DNA of 64,000 bases from Cystobacter fuscus DSM 2262 (GCF_000335475.2 NZ_ANAH02000010.1:186001-250000); one strand, 5' to 3'. Positions 7,022-16,980 are shown, numbered from the stretch's first letter. The notes: a model not told the origin generated them from the sequence alone. Numbers and translations: made by a program.

Positions 7022-9124
7022 ATGCCCGGTCTCTCCGCCCTCCTCGCGCTGTTGCTGCTGTGTTGCTGCCTCGGCGGCGCCTACCTCCTCGCCCTCGAGC
7101 TGGGGATTCGCCGCGGAGGGTGGGTCCGGGCTTGCGCCACGCTGGCGCTCGCGTATGGCCTGCTCATCGCCGCGTTCGAGCTGCTCCTGGGACTCGGTGT
7201 CTTCACCCTGGGGGCCGCCCTGCTCGTCTGGGTGCCGTTCACCGGGCTCTTGCTGGCCCGCGGGTGGGCACGGGCGGGGGTGGCCCTTCGCCGGGACCTG
7301 CGGCGGCTCCAGGCGATGGGCCGCGCGATGCGGCGCGAGCAGATGCTGGGGCCGCTGGCACTGGGGGCGCTGCTCGTCGGCGCCCGGCTCCTGCGCGGGC
7401 TCGCCGCCCCACCGCTCGCTTGGGATTCGCTCACCTATCACCTGGTGAAGGCGGGCCGGTGGGTGCAGAGCGGGCGCGACGAGCCGCTCCTCGCCCCCGA
7501 TGCGTGGAGCTACTACCAGTACTTCCTCCCCTACGGCGACGCCCTGTCGGCCTGGGCCATGCTGCCCGACCATGGAGATGGGTTCCTCGCGCCGGCCGGT
7601 GGGCTCATCTGGCTGAGCGCGTTGGTGGGCGCGTATGGCATGGCGAGGGGCCTGGGCGCGCGCTGGCGCATGGCCGTGCCCGCGGCACTGACGGCGGTGT
7701 TCGTGCCCATCGTGATGGCGGTCCTCACCGCCAGCTATGTGGACAACACCATCCTGGCGCTCTTCCTGCTGGCCATGGCGTTGCTGCTGGCGAGCCTGCG
7801 CCCGGGACGGCAGGGCGAACGGGTGGCGGCGATGGCGGCCCTGGGGGTGCTCGCGGGCATCAAGCCCGGCGGCCTGCCCGTGTTCTGCCTCGGCGGCGCG
7901 CTGGTCTGCTGGGGCACGTTCCAGGCCTGGCGCTCGCGAGAGGCGCCTCGTTTCCACGCGGCGCTGGTGGTGTTGGCGCTGCTGCTCGGGGTGCTGCCCT
8001 ACCTGAGGGCATGGGTGCTCCACGGCTCTCCATTCTTTCCCTGGCCGTTGACGTTGGCGGGGATTCGCATCTCCGCGGGCAGCCCGGCGCTGGCCGGCCT
8101 CGAGTCGGGAGAGCTGCTCAACACCACGCCCCTCGATGTGCCGGAGTTGGTGATGGCGCTCCTGTTCTCCCGGTTCCTGGCGGGGACGGATCACCTGGGG
8201 CTGGGCCACACGCTGCTGCTGGCGCCCGTGGGCCTGCTGGCCGCGGTGCGGACCCGGCAGCGGTGGGGTGCGCGCTCGTTGCTGGTGCTCGTCTGCGGTG
8301 CGAGCACGCTGCTCGGCTCGATGAGCCGGCAGCTCTGGACGGCCTGGGTGTCCACCTCGTCCCGCTTCGTGCTGTGCATGCTGGCCACGTGCCTGCTGCT
8401 CGCCGCCCTCCTGGAGGAAGAGTGGGTGCGGCTGCTGCTCTGGGGCTGCTTCCTGCTGGAACTGCTGCTCGGGCTGCCGTGCGGCTGGGCAGGGGTGGAT
8501 GCGCGCGGGGTGCTCCTGGTGCTCCCGGCCGTGCTGGTGTCACTGGGCGGCGCCGCCGCCCTGGTGGCGTGGGGCCTGCGCCGGCACCGGCTCCTCCCCG
8601 GCCTGCTCGCGGCGCTCATGCTGCTCGGGGGCGGCTGGGAGGCCATCGCCGCCGTCCGCGCGGCGCTGCGCTACGAGATCTATGCCTCCGCCGCGAATGC
8701 GCAGTCCTACGAACTTCACCCGCTCGTCATCCCGAGCAGCATGGGCCTTCCCGAGTGGAAGGCGCTGGATGGGGAGGCTCCCCTGCGACTCGCGGTCACG
8801 GCGGGATGGGACATCTCCGGACACAACTGGTACTGGTACCCGTTGATGGGCAGCCGGCTGCAGAACACGCTCACCTACGTGCCCATCTCTCCGGACGGCG
8901 TGGTGAGGGATTACGCCCTGAAGGACACGTTCGCCCAGGCGGACTTCCCGGCGTGGCTGCGGCGGGTGCGCGAGGCGCGGGTGGACTACGTGGTGACGCT
9001 GGCCCCCGCGCCCATCGAGGCACGGTGGATGGCCGGACACCCGGAGCTCTTCCAGCCCGCCTTCGGCGACGCGAAGCGCGAGAACGTGGCCTGGCGCGTC
9101 CTGCCCGCGGCCGCCGCCGATTGA
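7022..9124 (+). CDS. Polytopic membrane protein, probable GT-C fold glycosyltransferase
   Basis: A 700-residue protein with about 12 hydrophobic helices and a C-terminal soluble domain of about 130 residues. After the third or fourth helix a loop reads PPLAWDSLTYHLVKAGRW, with an acidic residue (Asp near 135) where GT-C enzymes have their catalytic acidic residue facing the periplasm. These enzymes move sugars from polyprenyl-phosphate donors to lipids, proteins or glycans. The Leu/Ala-rich helix pattern and the trailing domain (NWYWYPLMGSRL, VDYVVTLAP) fit the Dol-P-mannosyltransferase-like membrane families. Its stop is 6 bp from the stop of the convergent TrkA-type gene. Donor and acceptor are unknown. 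Confidence 0.7.
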   Translation: MPGLSALLALLLLCCCLGGAYLLALELGIRRGGWVRACATLALAYGLLIAAFELLLGLGVFTLGAALLVWVPFTGLLLARGWARAGVALRRDLRRLQAMGRAMRREQMLGPLALGALLVGARLLRGLAAPPLAWDSLTYHLVKAGRWVQSGRDEPLLAPDAWSYYQYFLPYGDALSAWAMLPDHGDGFLAPAGGLIWLSALVGAYGMARGLGARWRMAVPAALTAVFVPIVMAVLTASYVDNTILALFLLAMALLLASLRPGRQGERVAAMAALGVLAGIKPGGLPVFCLGGALVCWGTFQAWRSREAPRFHAALVVLALLLGVLPYLRAWVLHGSPFFPWPLTLAGIRISAGSPALAGLESGELLNTTPLDVPELVMALLFSRFLAGTDHLGLGHTLLLAPVGLLAAVRTRQRWGARSLLVLVCGASTLLGSMSRQLWTAWVSTSSRFVLCMLATCLLLAALLEEEWVRLLLWGCFLLELLLGLPCGWAGVDARGVLLVLPAVLVSLGGAAALVAWGLRRHRLLPGLLAALMLLGGGWEAIAAVRAALRYEIYASAANAQSYELHPLVIPSSMGLPEWKALDGEAPLRLAVTAGWDISGHNWYWYPLMGSRLQNTLTYVPISPDGVVRDYALKDTFAQADFPAWLRRVREARVDYVVTLAPAPIEARWMAGHPELFQPAFGDAKRENVAWRVLPAAAAD

Positions 9125-9130
9125 CGCGCG

Positions 9131-10264
9131 TCAGCGGCCGAACAGGCCCTTGCGCTTGCGCGGCGCGGGGTCCTCCTGCGCCATGCGCGACAGCCGCTGG
9201 CCGAGGATGCGGCTCATCTCCAGGGCGATGACGGGGTTGGCCATCACCACGCCGCGGAAGTCCTCGCGGCCCACGCTCGCCAGCTCGCACACGGTGGCCG
9301 CCGAGGCATGGGTGGCCCGCGGCTCGCCGGTGAGCAGGGCCAACTCTCCGAAGAAGCCCCCGGGCTTCACCACCTCCACGAGCTTGTTGCCCTCGCCCAG
9401 CAGGTTCACCTGCCCGGAGACGACGACGAAGAACGTCTCTCCCGCGTCCCCCTTCTTGAAGATGGGCTCTCCGGCGTCCTTGCGCAGGTACTCGGCGCCG
9501 TGCGCCAGCTTGAGCACCTCCTCGGTGCCCAGCGGCGCGAGGAAGTCCACCCGGCGCAGCATGTCCGCCAGCGGCGTGTCCGGCGTGTTCTGGGGCTCGC
9601 GCGTGAGGCACTCCACCGCGCGGGCCAGCCCGGCACGGCGCGCCACGAGGATGAGGGTGTGGCTCGCGCGCAGCACCGTGTTGCCGTCCGGCAGGGTGAT
9701 GCGCCCCTCGGGGTCCACCATGCCGATGAAGACGCACTCGCGCGGGAAGTCCGTCTGGGCGCGTACCTGGGCCACCGTGCGCCCGGCCACCACCGCCTTG
9801 GTGCTCACCTTGAGCTCGAAGAGGATGGCGTCCCCGGCGGCCAGCGGCAGCGAGCCCGCCACCTGGGGGAAGTCGATGGCGGTCGCCATCTTCGTGACCA
9901 CCACCTCCGCCTCTTCCACCAGCTCGCCCACCCCGGCGAGCCGGTAGGGCTCTCGGTAGCGGCTGTCCAGCATGCGCACCATGACGCGCGCCGGGCTCAC
10001 CGCGCGCACCAGCGTGGCGAACGCCAGGTTCTCCGCGTCGCGCGCCAGCACCCCGGCCGCGATGTCCGCATTGATGATGCCCGTGGACTCGAGCACCCGT
10101 GGGTCCGTGGCGTCCCCACACACCGTCACCACGCCGATGTCCTCGAACAGGCGGTGGCACGTCGCGGCGTCCCGGTCCACCACCGTCACGTGGTGCTGCT
10201 CGTTCACCAGCCGCGCCGCCAGCGCGCCCCCCACCCGGCCTCCCCCCGCGATGACCACCTTCAT
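9131..10264 (-). CDS. TrkA-type NAD-binding protein fused to a cyclic-nucleotide-binding domain
   Basis: A 377-residue cytoplasmic regulatory protein. The N-terminal RCK/TrkA-N domain opens with the Rossmann motif GGGRVGGALA (residues 6-15), followed by CGDATDP; a TrkA-C-like domain occupies about 145-225. A cyclic-nucleotide-binding domain occupies about 250-350 (EPIFKKGDAGETFF, and the phosphate-binding cassette FFGELALLTGEPRAT). The start ATG overlaps the stop of the upstream antiporter gene by 4 bp, so the two are coupled. This suggests an NAD(H)- and cNMP-responsive gating subunit for the neighbouring cation/H+ antiporter. Confidence 0.9.
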   Translation of the reverse strand: MKVVIAGGGRVGGALAARLVNEQHHVTVVDRDAATCHRLFEDIGVVTVCGDATDPRVLESTGIINADIAAGVLARDAENLAFATLVRAVSPARVMVRMLDSRYREPYRLAGVGELVEEAEVVVTKMATAIDFPQVAGSLPLAAGDAILFELKVSTKAVVAGRTVAQVRAQTDFPRECVFIGMVDPEGRITLPDGNTVLRASHTLILVARRAGLARAVECLTREPQNTPDTPLADMLRRVDFLAPLGTEEVLKLAHGAEYLRKDAGEPIFKKGDAGETFFVVVSGQVNLLGEGNKLVEVVKPGGFFGELALLTGEPRATHASAATVCELASVGREDFRGVVMANPVIALEMSRILGQRLSRMAQEDPAPRKRKGLFGR

Positions 10265-11841
10265 GTCGTCTTCCTCCCACTGCCCTGCGGCTCATCGGGC
10301 ACATCCGACAACACGTGCTCCAGCTCCAGGGTGCGTGCGTCCAGCCGCGCGAGCTGCGCTTCCGCCGTGGCCTCGGGAATGAGGCCCGCGAGCCGCGCCG
10401 ACAGCAGCGCCGTGCGCTCGGCGTCCACCAGGTGCCGGCGCGTCGTCAAGACCAGTCGCGCCGCCTGCGCCAGGTGCTGCTCGCTCAGCCGGCGCAGCTC
10501 CCGCTCGGCGCTGGCGATGCCCACCTGGTAGTCGCTGCGCAGGTGCTCGTAGGCCGCGCGCGGGATGAGCCCCTGGTCATGCAACTGCTCCAGCTCCTGA
10601 CGCGCGGCACGGCTGGCGATGAGCCGCGCCTGCTGCTCGCTCACCGCCTGGGCCACGGGGTCCTCGCGGATGAGCCCCAGGCGCCGCAGGAAGCCGGTGA
10701 GCGTCAGCCCCTGGACCACGAGCGACAGGAAGGTGACGCCGAAGGCGATGGACACCAGCTCCTCGCGCGCGGGCGTGCCCTCGGGCAGGCCGATCGCGAG
10801 GCCGATGGACAGCGCGCCCTTGATGTTGCCGAAGATGAAGACGTGCTGCCAGCGCACGGGCACGCAGGCCGAGGGGCGCAGCCAGCGCAACAGCAGGAAG
10901 GGCCCGTAGATGGCCACCGCGCGCCCGGCGAAGACGCACGCCACCGCGAGCAGGGTGAGCGGCAGGTGGCGCACCAGCGCTCCGGGCTTCGTGGCGAGCC
11001 CCACCGACAGGAAGAGGAAGGTGTTCACCCCGAAGGTGACGTACTCCCAGAAGGTGTGGATGGCCACCTGGCTCTGGGGCGCCACGTGGCGGCGCAGGGT
11101 GATGCCCGTCATCAGTCCGGCCGTCACCGCGGCGATGGCGCCCGACAGGTGCACCTGCTCGCCAATGGTGTACGCGCTCAGCGCGAGCGCGGTGGTGACC
11201 ATGATCTCCGCGAGCGGATCCCTCGTGCGGCGGATGATGAAGCCCGCCCCGGCGCCCAGCGTCAGCCCGATGGCGATTCCCCCGATCGTGGCGAACACCA
11301 CCTGGGCGCTCAAGAGCGGCAGGGAGAAGGACGTCTCGCCCCGCGTCACCACGCCGGCGATGGCCGCGTAGGCCACGAGCGCGGTGCCGTCATTGAAGAG
11401 GCTCTCGCCCTGCATGATGCCCGACAGGCGCCGGGGCACGGCCACGCGGCGGAAGGCGTAGAGGATGGAGACGGTGTCGGTGACGGAGAGCATGGCGCCG
11501 AGCAGCAGCGCCGGCCCCCAGTTCAGCCCCAGCGCGTAGTGCAGCGCGGTGCCGGTGGCGGTGATGGCCAGCACCATGCCCAGGCTCGCCAGCGTGGCGA
11601 TGGGCACCAGGTTGGCGCGCACGTTGGCCACGTCCGCGGTGATGCCCCCCTCGAAGAGCAACAGCGGCAGGCACACGAGGAAGACGAACTCCGGGTTGAG
11701 CGGAGGAATGCCGGGCAGCAGGCCCGCCACGGAGATGAACAGGCCTCCCACCACCAGCGCCACGCTGTAGGGGATGCGCACGCGCTTGGCGGCGATCGCG
11801 AGGGTACTGGCGGCCACCATCAGGCCGATGAGCAGGGGCAT
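10261..11841 (-). CDS. Cation/proton antiporter, CPA1 (NhaP/NHX) family
   Basis: An inner-membrane Na+/H+ or K+/H+ exchanger. ATG 11841 (MPLLIGLMVAAS) is chosen because it begins directly with the first transmembrane helix; an upstream ATG at 11916 would add 25 hydrophilic residues. About 12 helices follow. The CPA1 signature is present: ESLFNDGTALV near residue 145, holding the transport Asp, and FEGGITAD near residue 70. The last ~130 residues are a helical cytoplasmic tail (VSEQQARLIASRAARQELEQL) as in bacterial NhaP2/YjcE types. It is coupled to the TrkA-cNMP protein, suggesting nucleotide-gated exchange. Confidence 0.93.
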   Translation of the reverse strand: MPLLIGLMVAASTLAIAAKRVRIPYSVALVVGGLFISVAGLLPGIPPLNPEFVFLVCLPLLLFEGGITADVANVRANLVPIATLASLGMVLAITATGTALHYALGLNWGPALLLGAMLSVTDTVSILYAFRRVAVPRRLSGIMQGESLFNDGTALVAYAAIAGVVTRGETSFSLPLLSAQVVFATIGGIAIGLTLGAGAGFIIRRTRDPLAEIMVTTALALSAYTIGEQVHLSGAIAAVTAGLMTGITLRRHVAPQSQVAIHTFWEYVTFGVNTFLFLSVGLATKPGALVRHLPLTLLAVACVFAGRAVAIYGPFLLLRWLRPSACVPVRWQHVFIFGNIKGALSIGLAIGLPEGTPAREELVSIAFGVTFLSLVVQGLTLTGFLRRLGLIREDPVAQAVSEQQARLIASRAARQELEQLHDQGLIPRAAYEHLRSDYQVGIASAERELRRLSEQHLAQAARLVLTTRRHLVDAERTALLSARLAGLIPEATAEAQLARLDARTLELEHVLSDVPDEPQGSGRKTT

Positions 11842-11961
11842 CTCGAAGTGCACGCGGGAGCGAGCCTCGCAGATGCCCCCGGCCCTGCCTAGACACGGCG
11901 CACCACCCCGCGGCATTTCCGCGGGAGCCCGGACCGCCCCGGCTCTCGGTTGTCCGCTCGC

Positions 11962-12831
11962 TCAGTCGTCGCCACCACCACCGTCATCGCCGCCGGTGCC
12001 GATGCCGCCGCCGTCGTTCTCGTAGACGGGATCCGGCACGTCGTACTTGCCCTGGACGCGGTTCTGCGCCTGGCAGTCCTGGGTGCACGAGGTGGCGGGA
12101 GGCGAGTTCTCCACCGCGTCCTCCCCGAGCACGCCGCCCATGCGGCCCCCGGACGTCACGCGCCAGACCGTCTCGCGCTCGCCCTGGACGAGTTTCGCCG
12201 CCACCTGCGGGCTGTCCTTGCCCCGGATGAGCTGGGCGTTGCCGAAGTTGATCTTCCCGGTGTACGGGTTGGTGAAGTAGAAGACGGCGGGCCCCAGGGT
12301 GTGGGTGAAGTCGATCGTCGCCCCGGTCGTCTCCGTCTCCGGCTCCATCTGGAAGATGCCGCCCTGGGCGCAGTCCTTCGCCTGGATCTTCATCTTGATG
12401 CGCTCGCCGCGGCGCAGCAGCCACAGGTCGCCCGCGCCCATCTCCACTTCCAGGTCGTCCTTCTCCAGCGTCTGCGTGCCGAGGTGGGGCACCTTGCCTG
12501 CGAAGAGCACCGTGGTCACCCCGCCCGTGATGTCCAGGGGGTTGCTCGTCGCCTTGAGCGTGTAGTTGTAGACGGCGAACGTCGACACATCGACGTCGAA
12601 GTCGACGTAGGTGCCGCGCACGCGCAGCGTGCCGTGCGAGGGCAGGCTCCGGCGGTCGAGCTTCGTCCGGGCCGAGCCGGACAGGGTCCTGCCATTGGGC
12701 AGCTCCAGGCGGAAGCCACCGCCGGCACAGGCCTCGGTGGAGGCGGCGTGCGCGGCGGGCGCGCCGAGCAGCGCGCAGAACCCAAGCGAGAGCATCGCGC
12801 CGAGGGCGCGCGAGCGGATGGAGAGGGACAT
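11962..12831 (-). CDS. Secreted protein of unknown function
   Basis: A 289-residue protein with a clear signal peptide (LGAMLSLGFCALLGAPAAHAAS, cleavage near residue 30). The mature part is beta-rich (FRLELPNGRTLSGSAR, LRVRGTYVDFDVDVSTFAVYNYTLKA), includes cysteine pairs (EACAGG, AKDCAQ, TSCTQDCQ) and ends in a Gly/Asp-rich tail (DGGGIGTGGDDGGGGDD). Its promoter region is the AT-rich stretch around 12850-12930, shared divergently with the thiolase. The family is not recognised. Confidence 0.8.
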   Translation of the reverse strand: MSLSIRSRALGAMLSLGFCALLGAPAAHAASTEACAGGGFRLELPNGRTLSGSARTKLDRRSLPSHGTLRVRGTYVDFDVDVSTFAVYNYTLKATSNPLDITGGVTTVLFAGKVPHLGTQTLEKDDLEVEMGAGDLWLLRRGERIKMKIQAKDCAQGGIFQMEPETETTGATIDFTHTLGPAVFYFTNPYTGKINFGNAQLIRGKDSPQVAAKLVQGERETVWRVTSGGRMGGVLGEDAVENSPPATSCTQDCQAQNRVQGKYDVPDPVYENDGGGIGTGGDDGGGGDD

Positions 12832-13150
12832 GGGGGCCTTTCCAGCGAGATTGTTATGGTTTGGGTTGAAACGAGAAAAAACAGCGAGGACTGGAATACA
12901 GTGAAAGGCACCCTAGCGTTTGTGACTGTCATAAACAAATCCAATCGGCGGCGGGGTGAGGGGAGGGACTCCGAGTAGAGTTCATCCATACGCGCGAGCC
13001 GTCCGGGGGTGAGTTGTATGCCATTCCAATCATCTGACCCGGGGTGAACACTCCACACACCCTCCATCCGGGTGCCCTCCTGGGGGGCCGACTTGATTCT
13101 CTGGAGGGAGGGGGACATATTACGCTCATAATCCAGAGGAGCCGGGCCAT
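12832..13150. other. 319-bp divergent intergenic region
   Basis: It separates the leftward secreted-protein gene from the rightward thiolase. It is visibly more AT-rich around 12850-12940, and near the thiolase it carries a sigma-70-like promoter and a small palindrome. No coding frame is convincing. Confidence 0.6.
13093..13132 (+). promoter_or_regulatory. Sigma-70-like promoter and candidate TetR operator for the thiolase
   Basis: TTGATT at 13093-13098 and CATATT at 13116-13121 are spaced by 17 bases. Overlapping the -10 box is ATTA-N6-TAAT (13119-13132), a small palindrome placed where a repressor would block transcription. The TetR gene downstream of the thiolase is the natural candidate to bind it. 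Inference from position. Confidence 0.4.
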
Positions 13151-14386
<1,236 letters not shown>

Positions 14387-14408
14387 GCCGTCGTACCGGG
14401 GTCCCTTC

Positions 14409-14978
14409 ATGAACCAGAAGACGGAACAGAAGCAGAAGTCGCGTGAAGCCATCCTCGCCTCGGCGGCGGCGCTCCTGCGTGAGCGGGGCATCAAGGCCAG
14501 CTCGGTGATGGATGTCATGAAGGGCGCCGGGCTCACCGTCGGCGGCTTCTATGGGCACTTCGAGTCCAAGGAGCATCTCTTCACCGAGACCATCCAGAGC
14601 GCGGCGAGCACCATGTGGAACCGGCTGCTGGGCTCGGCCAAGGGCGATTCGCCCCGGGAACGGGTGCTCAACGTGGTGGAGCGCTACCTGTCACGCCAGC
14701 ACCGCGACCATCCGGAAGCGGGGTGTGTGATGCCCAGCGTCGCCCCGGAAGTCGCGCGGGAAGGGGAGCCCTATCGCGGCGCGCTCGAGAAGGAGCTGTC
14801 TCATTATGTCCGCTCGCTCGCCGAGCTCATGGGGTCCGATGCCGAGCACCGGCAGCAGGCGCTCGGGTTGATCGCGCTCATGTATGGCGCGCTCTCGTTG
14901 TCGAGGGCGGTGGGTGGCACGCCCCTGAGTGACGAGCTGCTCCGGGCCGCGAGGAAGCTCTCCGAGCGCGCGCTGTAA
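14409..14978 (+). CDS. TetR-family transcriptional regulator
   Basis: A 189-residue protein from ATG 14409, 22 bp after the thiolase stop. The N-terminal TetR helix-turn-helix is clear (REAILASAAALLRERGIKASSVMDVMKGAGLTVGGFYGHFESKEHLF split across residues about 12-58, with the recognition helix at GGFYGHF). The C-terminal ligand-binding domain (VMPSVAPEVARE, a TetR_C pattern seen in AcrR-like members) is helical. It probably represses its own thiolase operon, with an acyl-CoA or a related compound as effector; that is inference from context. Confidence 0.93.
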   Translation: MNQKTEQKQKSREAILASAAALLRERGIKASSVMDVMKGAGLTVGGFYGHFESKEHLFTETIQSAASTMWNRLLGSAKGDSPRERVLNVVERYLSRQHRDHPEAGCVMPSVAPEVAREGEPYRGALEKELSHYVRSLAELMGSDAEHRQQALGLIALMYGALSLSRAVGGTPLSDELLRAARKLSERAL

Positions 14979-14996
14979 CCGTTCACGGAACTGGCC

Positions 14997-15018
14997 GACC
15001 CGGCGACCGCCCCGGGTC
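14997..15018. terminator. Hairpin between convergent TetR and lipoprotein genes
   Basis: Inverted repeat GACCCGG / CCGGGTC with an 8-base loop lies between the two stop codons, in a position to end transcription from both sides. Confidence 0.5.
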
Positions 15019-15025
15019 ATGTCGC

Positions 15026-15625
15026 CTACTGGCTCTCGAACGCCTGACTGACGGTCACGATCAGTGTGGAGATGGGCGTTCCATCTGGTGCGAAGGGGGC
15101 CTCCGCATGGATCACGGTGTCCAAGTCGAGTTCCACCTTCTCACTCAGACGCCACTCGCGAGAGGAAGCCCGTGGATCCTCGCATCCATGATTCCCGCAG
15201 GCGCAAGGCACGGCCGACCTGGGCTGGCCCGCATGCTGGCGGAAGTCGGAATCCATGGACGTGTAGAGGCGGCAGATGAAGTCCGAGGGCCCTTGGATAC
15301 TCCAGAGAACGATGGTCCTCACATTGCCAGCTGGCCAGATGCCCACCTCCCAGGGCTTCGCCAGGTGCACGTGCGCGCACGAAAGCGTCTTCTTGCTGAA
15401 CGGGTTGCACCAGGGGGGCAGTTCCTCCTTGGGCCTTCCCAGTTCGAGCCTGTCTCCGTTGAGTTCCACACCGCTGTCCGTCACGTGCCGTAACAGGGAG
15501 GCGCTGAACGCGGCGGTACTCCCGCCATGAGAACACGCCTGGAGCAGGGCACTTCCCACGAGCGGAACCACGAGCCTCGCCCTGATGGGCAACGAACTCA
15601 TCCGCGTGTTCCTCGAGAACTTCAT
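15026..15625 (-). CDS. Putative lipoprotein of unknown function
   Basis: A 199-residue protein. ATG 15625 (MKFSRNTRMSS) gives a standard basic n-region, a hydrophobic core (LVVPLVGSALL) and a lipobox-like LQAC at residues about 29-32, so it should be lipid-modified. The body has several cysteines (PPWCNPF, LSCAHVH, FICRLY, CACGNHGC) and a run of beta-like sequence at the end (STLIVTVSQAFESQ). The reading frame stays open far upstream on this strand, but that extension opposes the transglutaminase-like gene and is not credible. No family recognised. Confidence 0.72.
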   Translation of the reverse strand: MKFSRNTRMSSLPIRARLVVPLVGSALLQACSHGGSTAAFSASLLRHVTDSGVELNGDRLELGRPKEELPPWCNPFSKKTLSCAHVHLAKPWEVGIWPAGNVRTIVLWSIQGPSDFICRLYTSMDSDFRQHAGQPRSAVPCACGNHGCEDPRASSREWRLSEKVELDLDTVIHAEAPFAPDGTPISTLIVTVSQAFESQ

Positions 15626-15688
15626 GGGATTCCGCCTCCCGGGCGTCCTCTTGTACCACCGGGAGCCGTCGGGGAGCGCGGTCCTGAT

Positions 15689-15730
15689 GACAGCAGTCAC
15701 CAGGAGTCGGGTCGACTGGTGACGGCTGTC
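15689..15730. promoter_or_regulatory. Large inverted repeat in a divergent intergenic region
   Basis: Arms GACAGC-A-GTCACCAG and CTGGTGAC-G-GCTGTC (6 + 8 pairs around one mismatch) flank a 12-base centre. It lies between the leftward lipoprotein (start 15625) and the rightward gene at 15890, about 80 bp upstream of the sigma-54-like promoter at 15811, the usual distance for an enhancer-binding-protein site. It may be an activator site or a transcribed hairpin. Confidence 0.45.
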
Positions 15731-15810
15731 ACCGGGTCCCGGAGGGGGAGGACTCGGCTCTCGATAATGATGCTGGGAGGTTATGAGGAATCGAGAGATT
15801 CCGAAGGCGC

Positions 15811-15826
15811 TGGCACGAGGACTGCT
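15811..15826 (+). promoter_or_regulatory. Candidate sigma-54 (-24/-12) promoter
   Basis: TGGCACGAGGACTGCT matches TGGCACG-N4-TTGCW with a single mismatch and exact GG-N10-GC spacing. The predicted start is near 15837, about 53 bases before the ATG at 15890. Confidence 0.7.
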
Positions 15827-15889
15827 TAGGGAGCGTGGGCGGCACGGGCTGATGCCGCTCCTTCCTCGACGACTTCGAGACCTCGCGCC

Positions 15890-16645
15890 ATGTCCATTTC
15901 CCGCCTCCCCTCCTCGTCCTCCTATCGGCTCCCCCCGCGGGCTCCCATCGCTCCCGCCGAGACGAAGTACGCCGACGCCCCCGGGTCGAAGCAGCAGCCG
16001 AACATCGATGAGCTGATGAAGCTGTTGCAGGAGCTCATCAAGATGCTGGGCCAGGATGGCTTCGAGCCCTCGCAGAAGGGCGCTGGCGGCGGCGGTGGTG
16101 GTGGCGGTGGCGGCGGTGAGATCCCGGGTGGTGGTGGTGGCGGTGGCGGTGTTCCCCCGGCGGGCGGGCTGGACGCGTTGGGTGAGGGTGGGCCGACGGA
16201 TCTGGGGCTCGATTCGCCCCCCGGGCAGGGCCCTTCGTTCAATGGTTCGGGCAATGCGGACGCGGTGGCCCAGCAGATTGCCCAGGACGCGACGAGCTGG
16301 AACTACGACAACTCGCCCGGCAAGTCGTTTGATGCCGCGGTGGGCAACGAGAACAACTTCGATGGTTCCAAGTCCGGCATCTGCACGGACATGGCGGTCG
16401 AGGCGGCGCAGCGCTTCGAGGCGGCGGGCATCGATGCGCGCGTCGTGGGTGGAGAGACGAACAAGGGCAATCACGCCTGGGTCGAGTACAAGGGCGCGGA
16501 TGGCGAGTGGAAGCGGTTCGATCCCACGGCGGCGGCCTGCACCAAGGACGCGAGCCAGGCCATCAACACCGACAACAACGTCTACAACTACGGCAACGTC
16601 ATCGCGTACTACGAGGATGTGCCGGCCGAGGTGCCCTCGATTTGA
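15890..16645 (+). CDS. Gly-rich protein with C-terminal transglutaminase-like domain
   Basis: A 251-residue protein. It has a Ser/Pro-rich N-terminus without a signal peptide, an amphipathic Leu-rich helix (IDELMKLLQELIKMLGQ, residues about 39-55) and a glycine linker of about 30 residues. The C-terminal domain of ~130 residues carries what looks like a papain/transglutaminase triad: Cys165 (SGICTDMAVEAA), His195 (GNHAWVEYKG) and Asp211 (KRFDPTAA). Such domains crosslink, hydrolyse or deamidate proteins. The Gly-rich leader plus a short Leu helix is reminiscent of non-classically secreted effectors. It is preceded by a good sigma-54-like promoter. Its 3' end overlaps the convergent gene by 37 bp. 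Confidence 0.8.
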   Translation: MSISRLPSSSSYRLPPRAPIAPAETKYADAPGSKQQPNIDELMKLLQELIKMLGQDGFEPSQKGAGGGGGGGGGGGEIPGGGGGGGGVPPAGGLDALGEGGPTDLGLDSPPGQGPSFNGSGNADAVAQQIAQDATSWNYDNSPGKSFDAAVGNENNFDGSKSGICTDMAVEAAQRFEAAGIDARVVGGETNKGNHAWVEYKGADGEWKRFDPTAAACTKDASQAINTDNNVYNYGNVIAYYEDVPAEVPSI

Positions 16646-16977
16646 GCAGGCAGGGCGTGGAACCACGCGGCATAGGGCGTGTTCTCCACCCGGTGGCGGT
16701 TGAAGTCCGGAGCGCCATCCATCCACCACGGCGGGCCCCGCTCCCCGAGCGCCACCTTGGCCTTGTGGACACGGGCGCGCGCCTGGTGCTCGGCCTCCGA
16801 GTCCCCGGCGCGAAGGGCCCGGCCCACGTCCCGCCGCGCGTGCATGAGCGCCTCCACGAGGAGCGCGCGCTGCTTGGGCCCGAGTCCCGGGTCCGAGCAC
16901 CGCCACAGCACGCCCTTCATCACGAAGTAGCGCCCATCCGGGGTGGTGGGTGGTTTCTGCTTCGGCTCGCGGCTCAT
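16609..16977 (-). CDS. Conserved small cytoplasmic protein of unknown function
   Basis: A 122-residue protein. The core (MKGVLWRCSDPGLGPKQRALLVEALMHARRDVGRAL, then AKVALGERGPPWWMDGAPDFNRHRVENTPYAAWF) is a pattern I recall from a widespread uncharacterised family of about 90 residues in proteobacteria. It is probably a helical hairpin followed by a Trp/Asn-rich loop. The 3' end overlaps the convergent transglutaminase-like gene. A 38-bp sequence directly upstream of its start is repeated at 17841. No function is known to me. Confidence 0.72.
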   Translation of the reverse strand: MSREPKQKPPTTPDGRYFVMKGVLWRCSDPGLGPKQRALLVEALMHARRDVGRALRAGDSEAEHQARARVHKAKVALGERGPPWWMDGAPDFNRHRVENTPYAAWFHALPAQIEGTSAGTSS

Positions 16978-16980
16978 GGC

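Noticed and set aside
15626-16906. Upstream extension of the lipoprotein frame to about 626 codons.
   Set aside because: It runs antisense through the transglutaminase-like gene and has no coding character; the lipoprotein signal starts at 15625.
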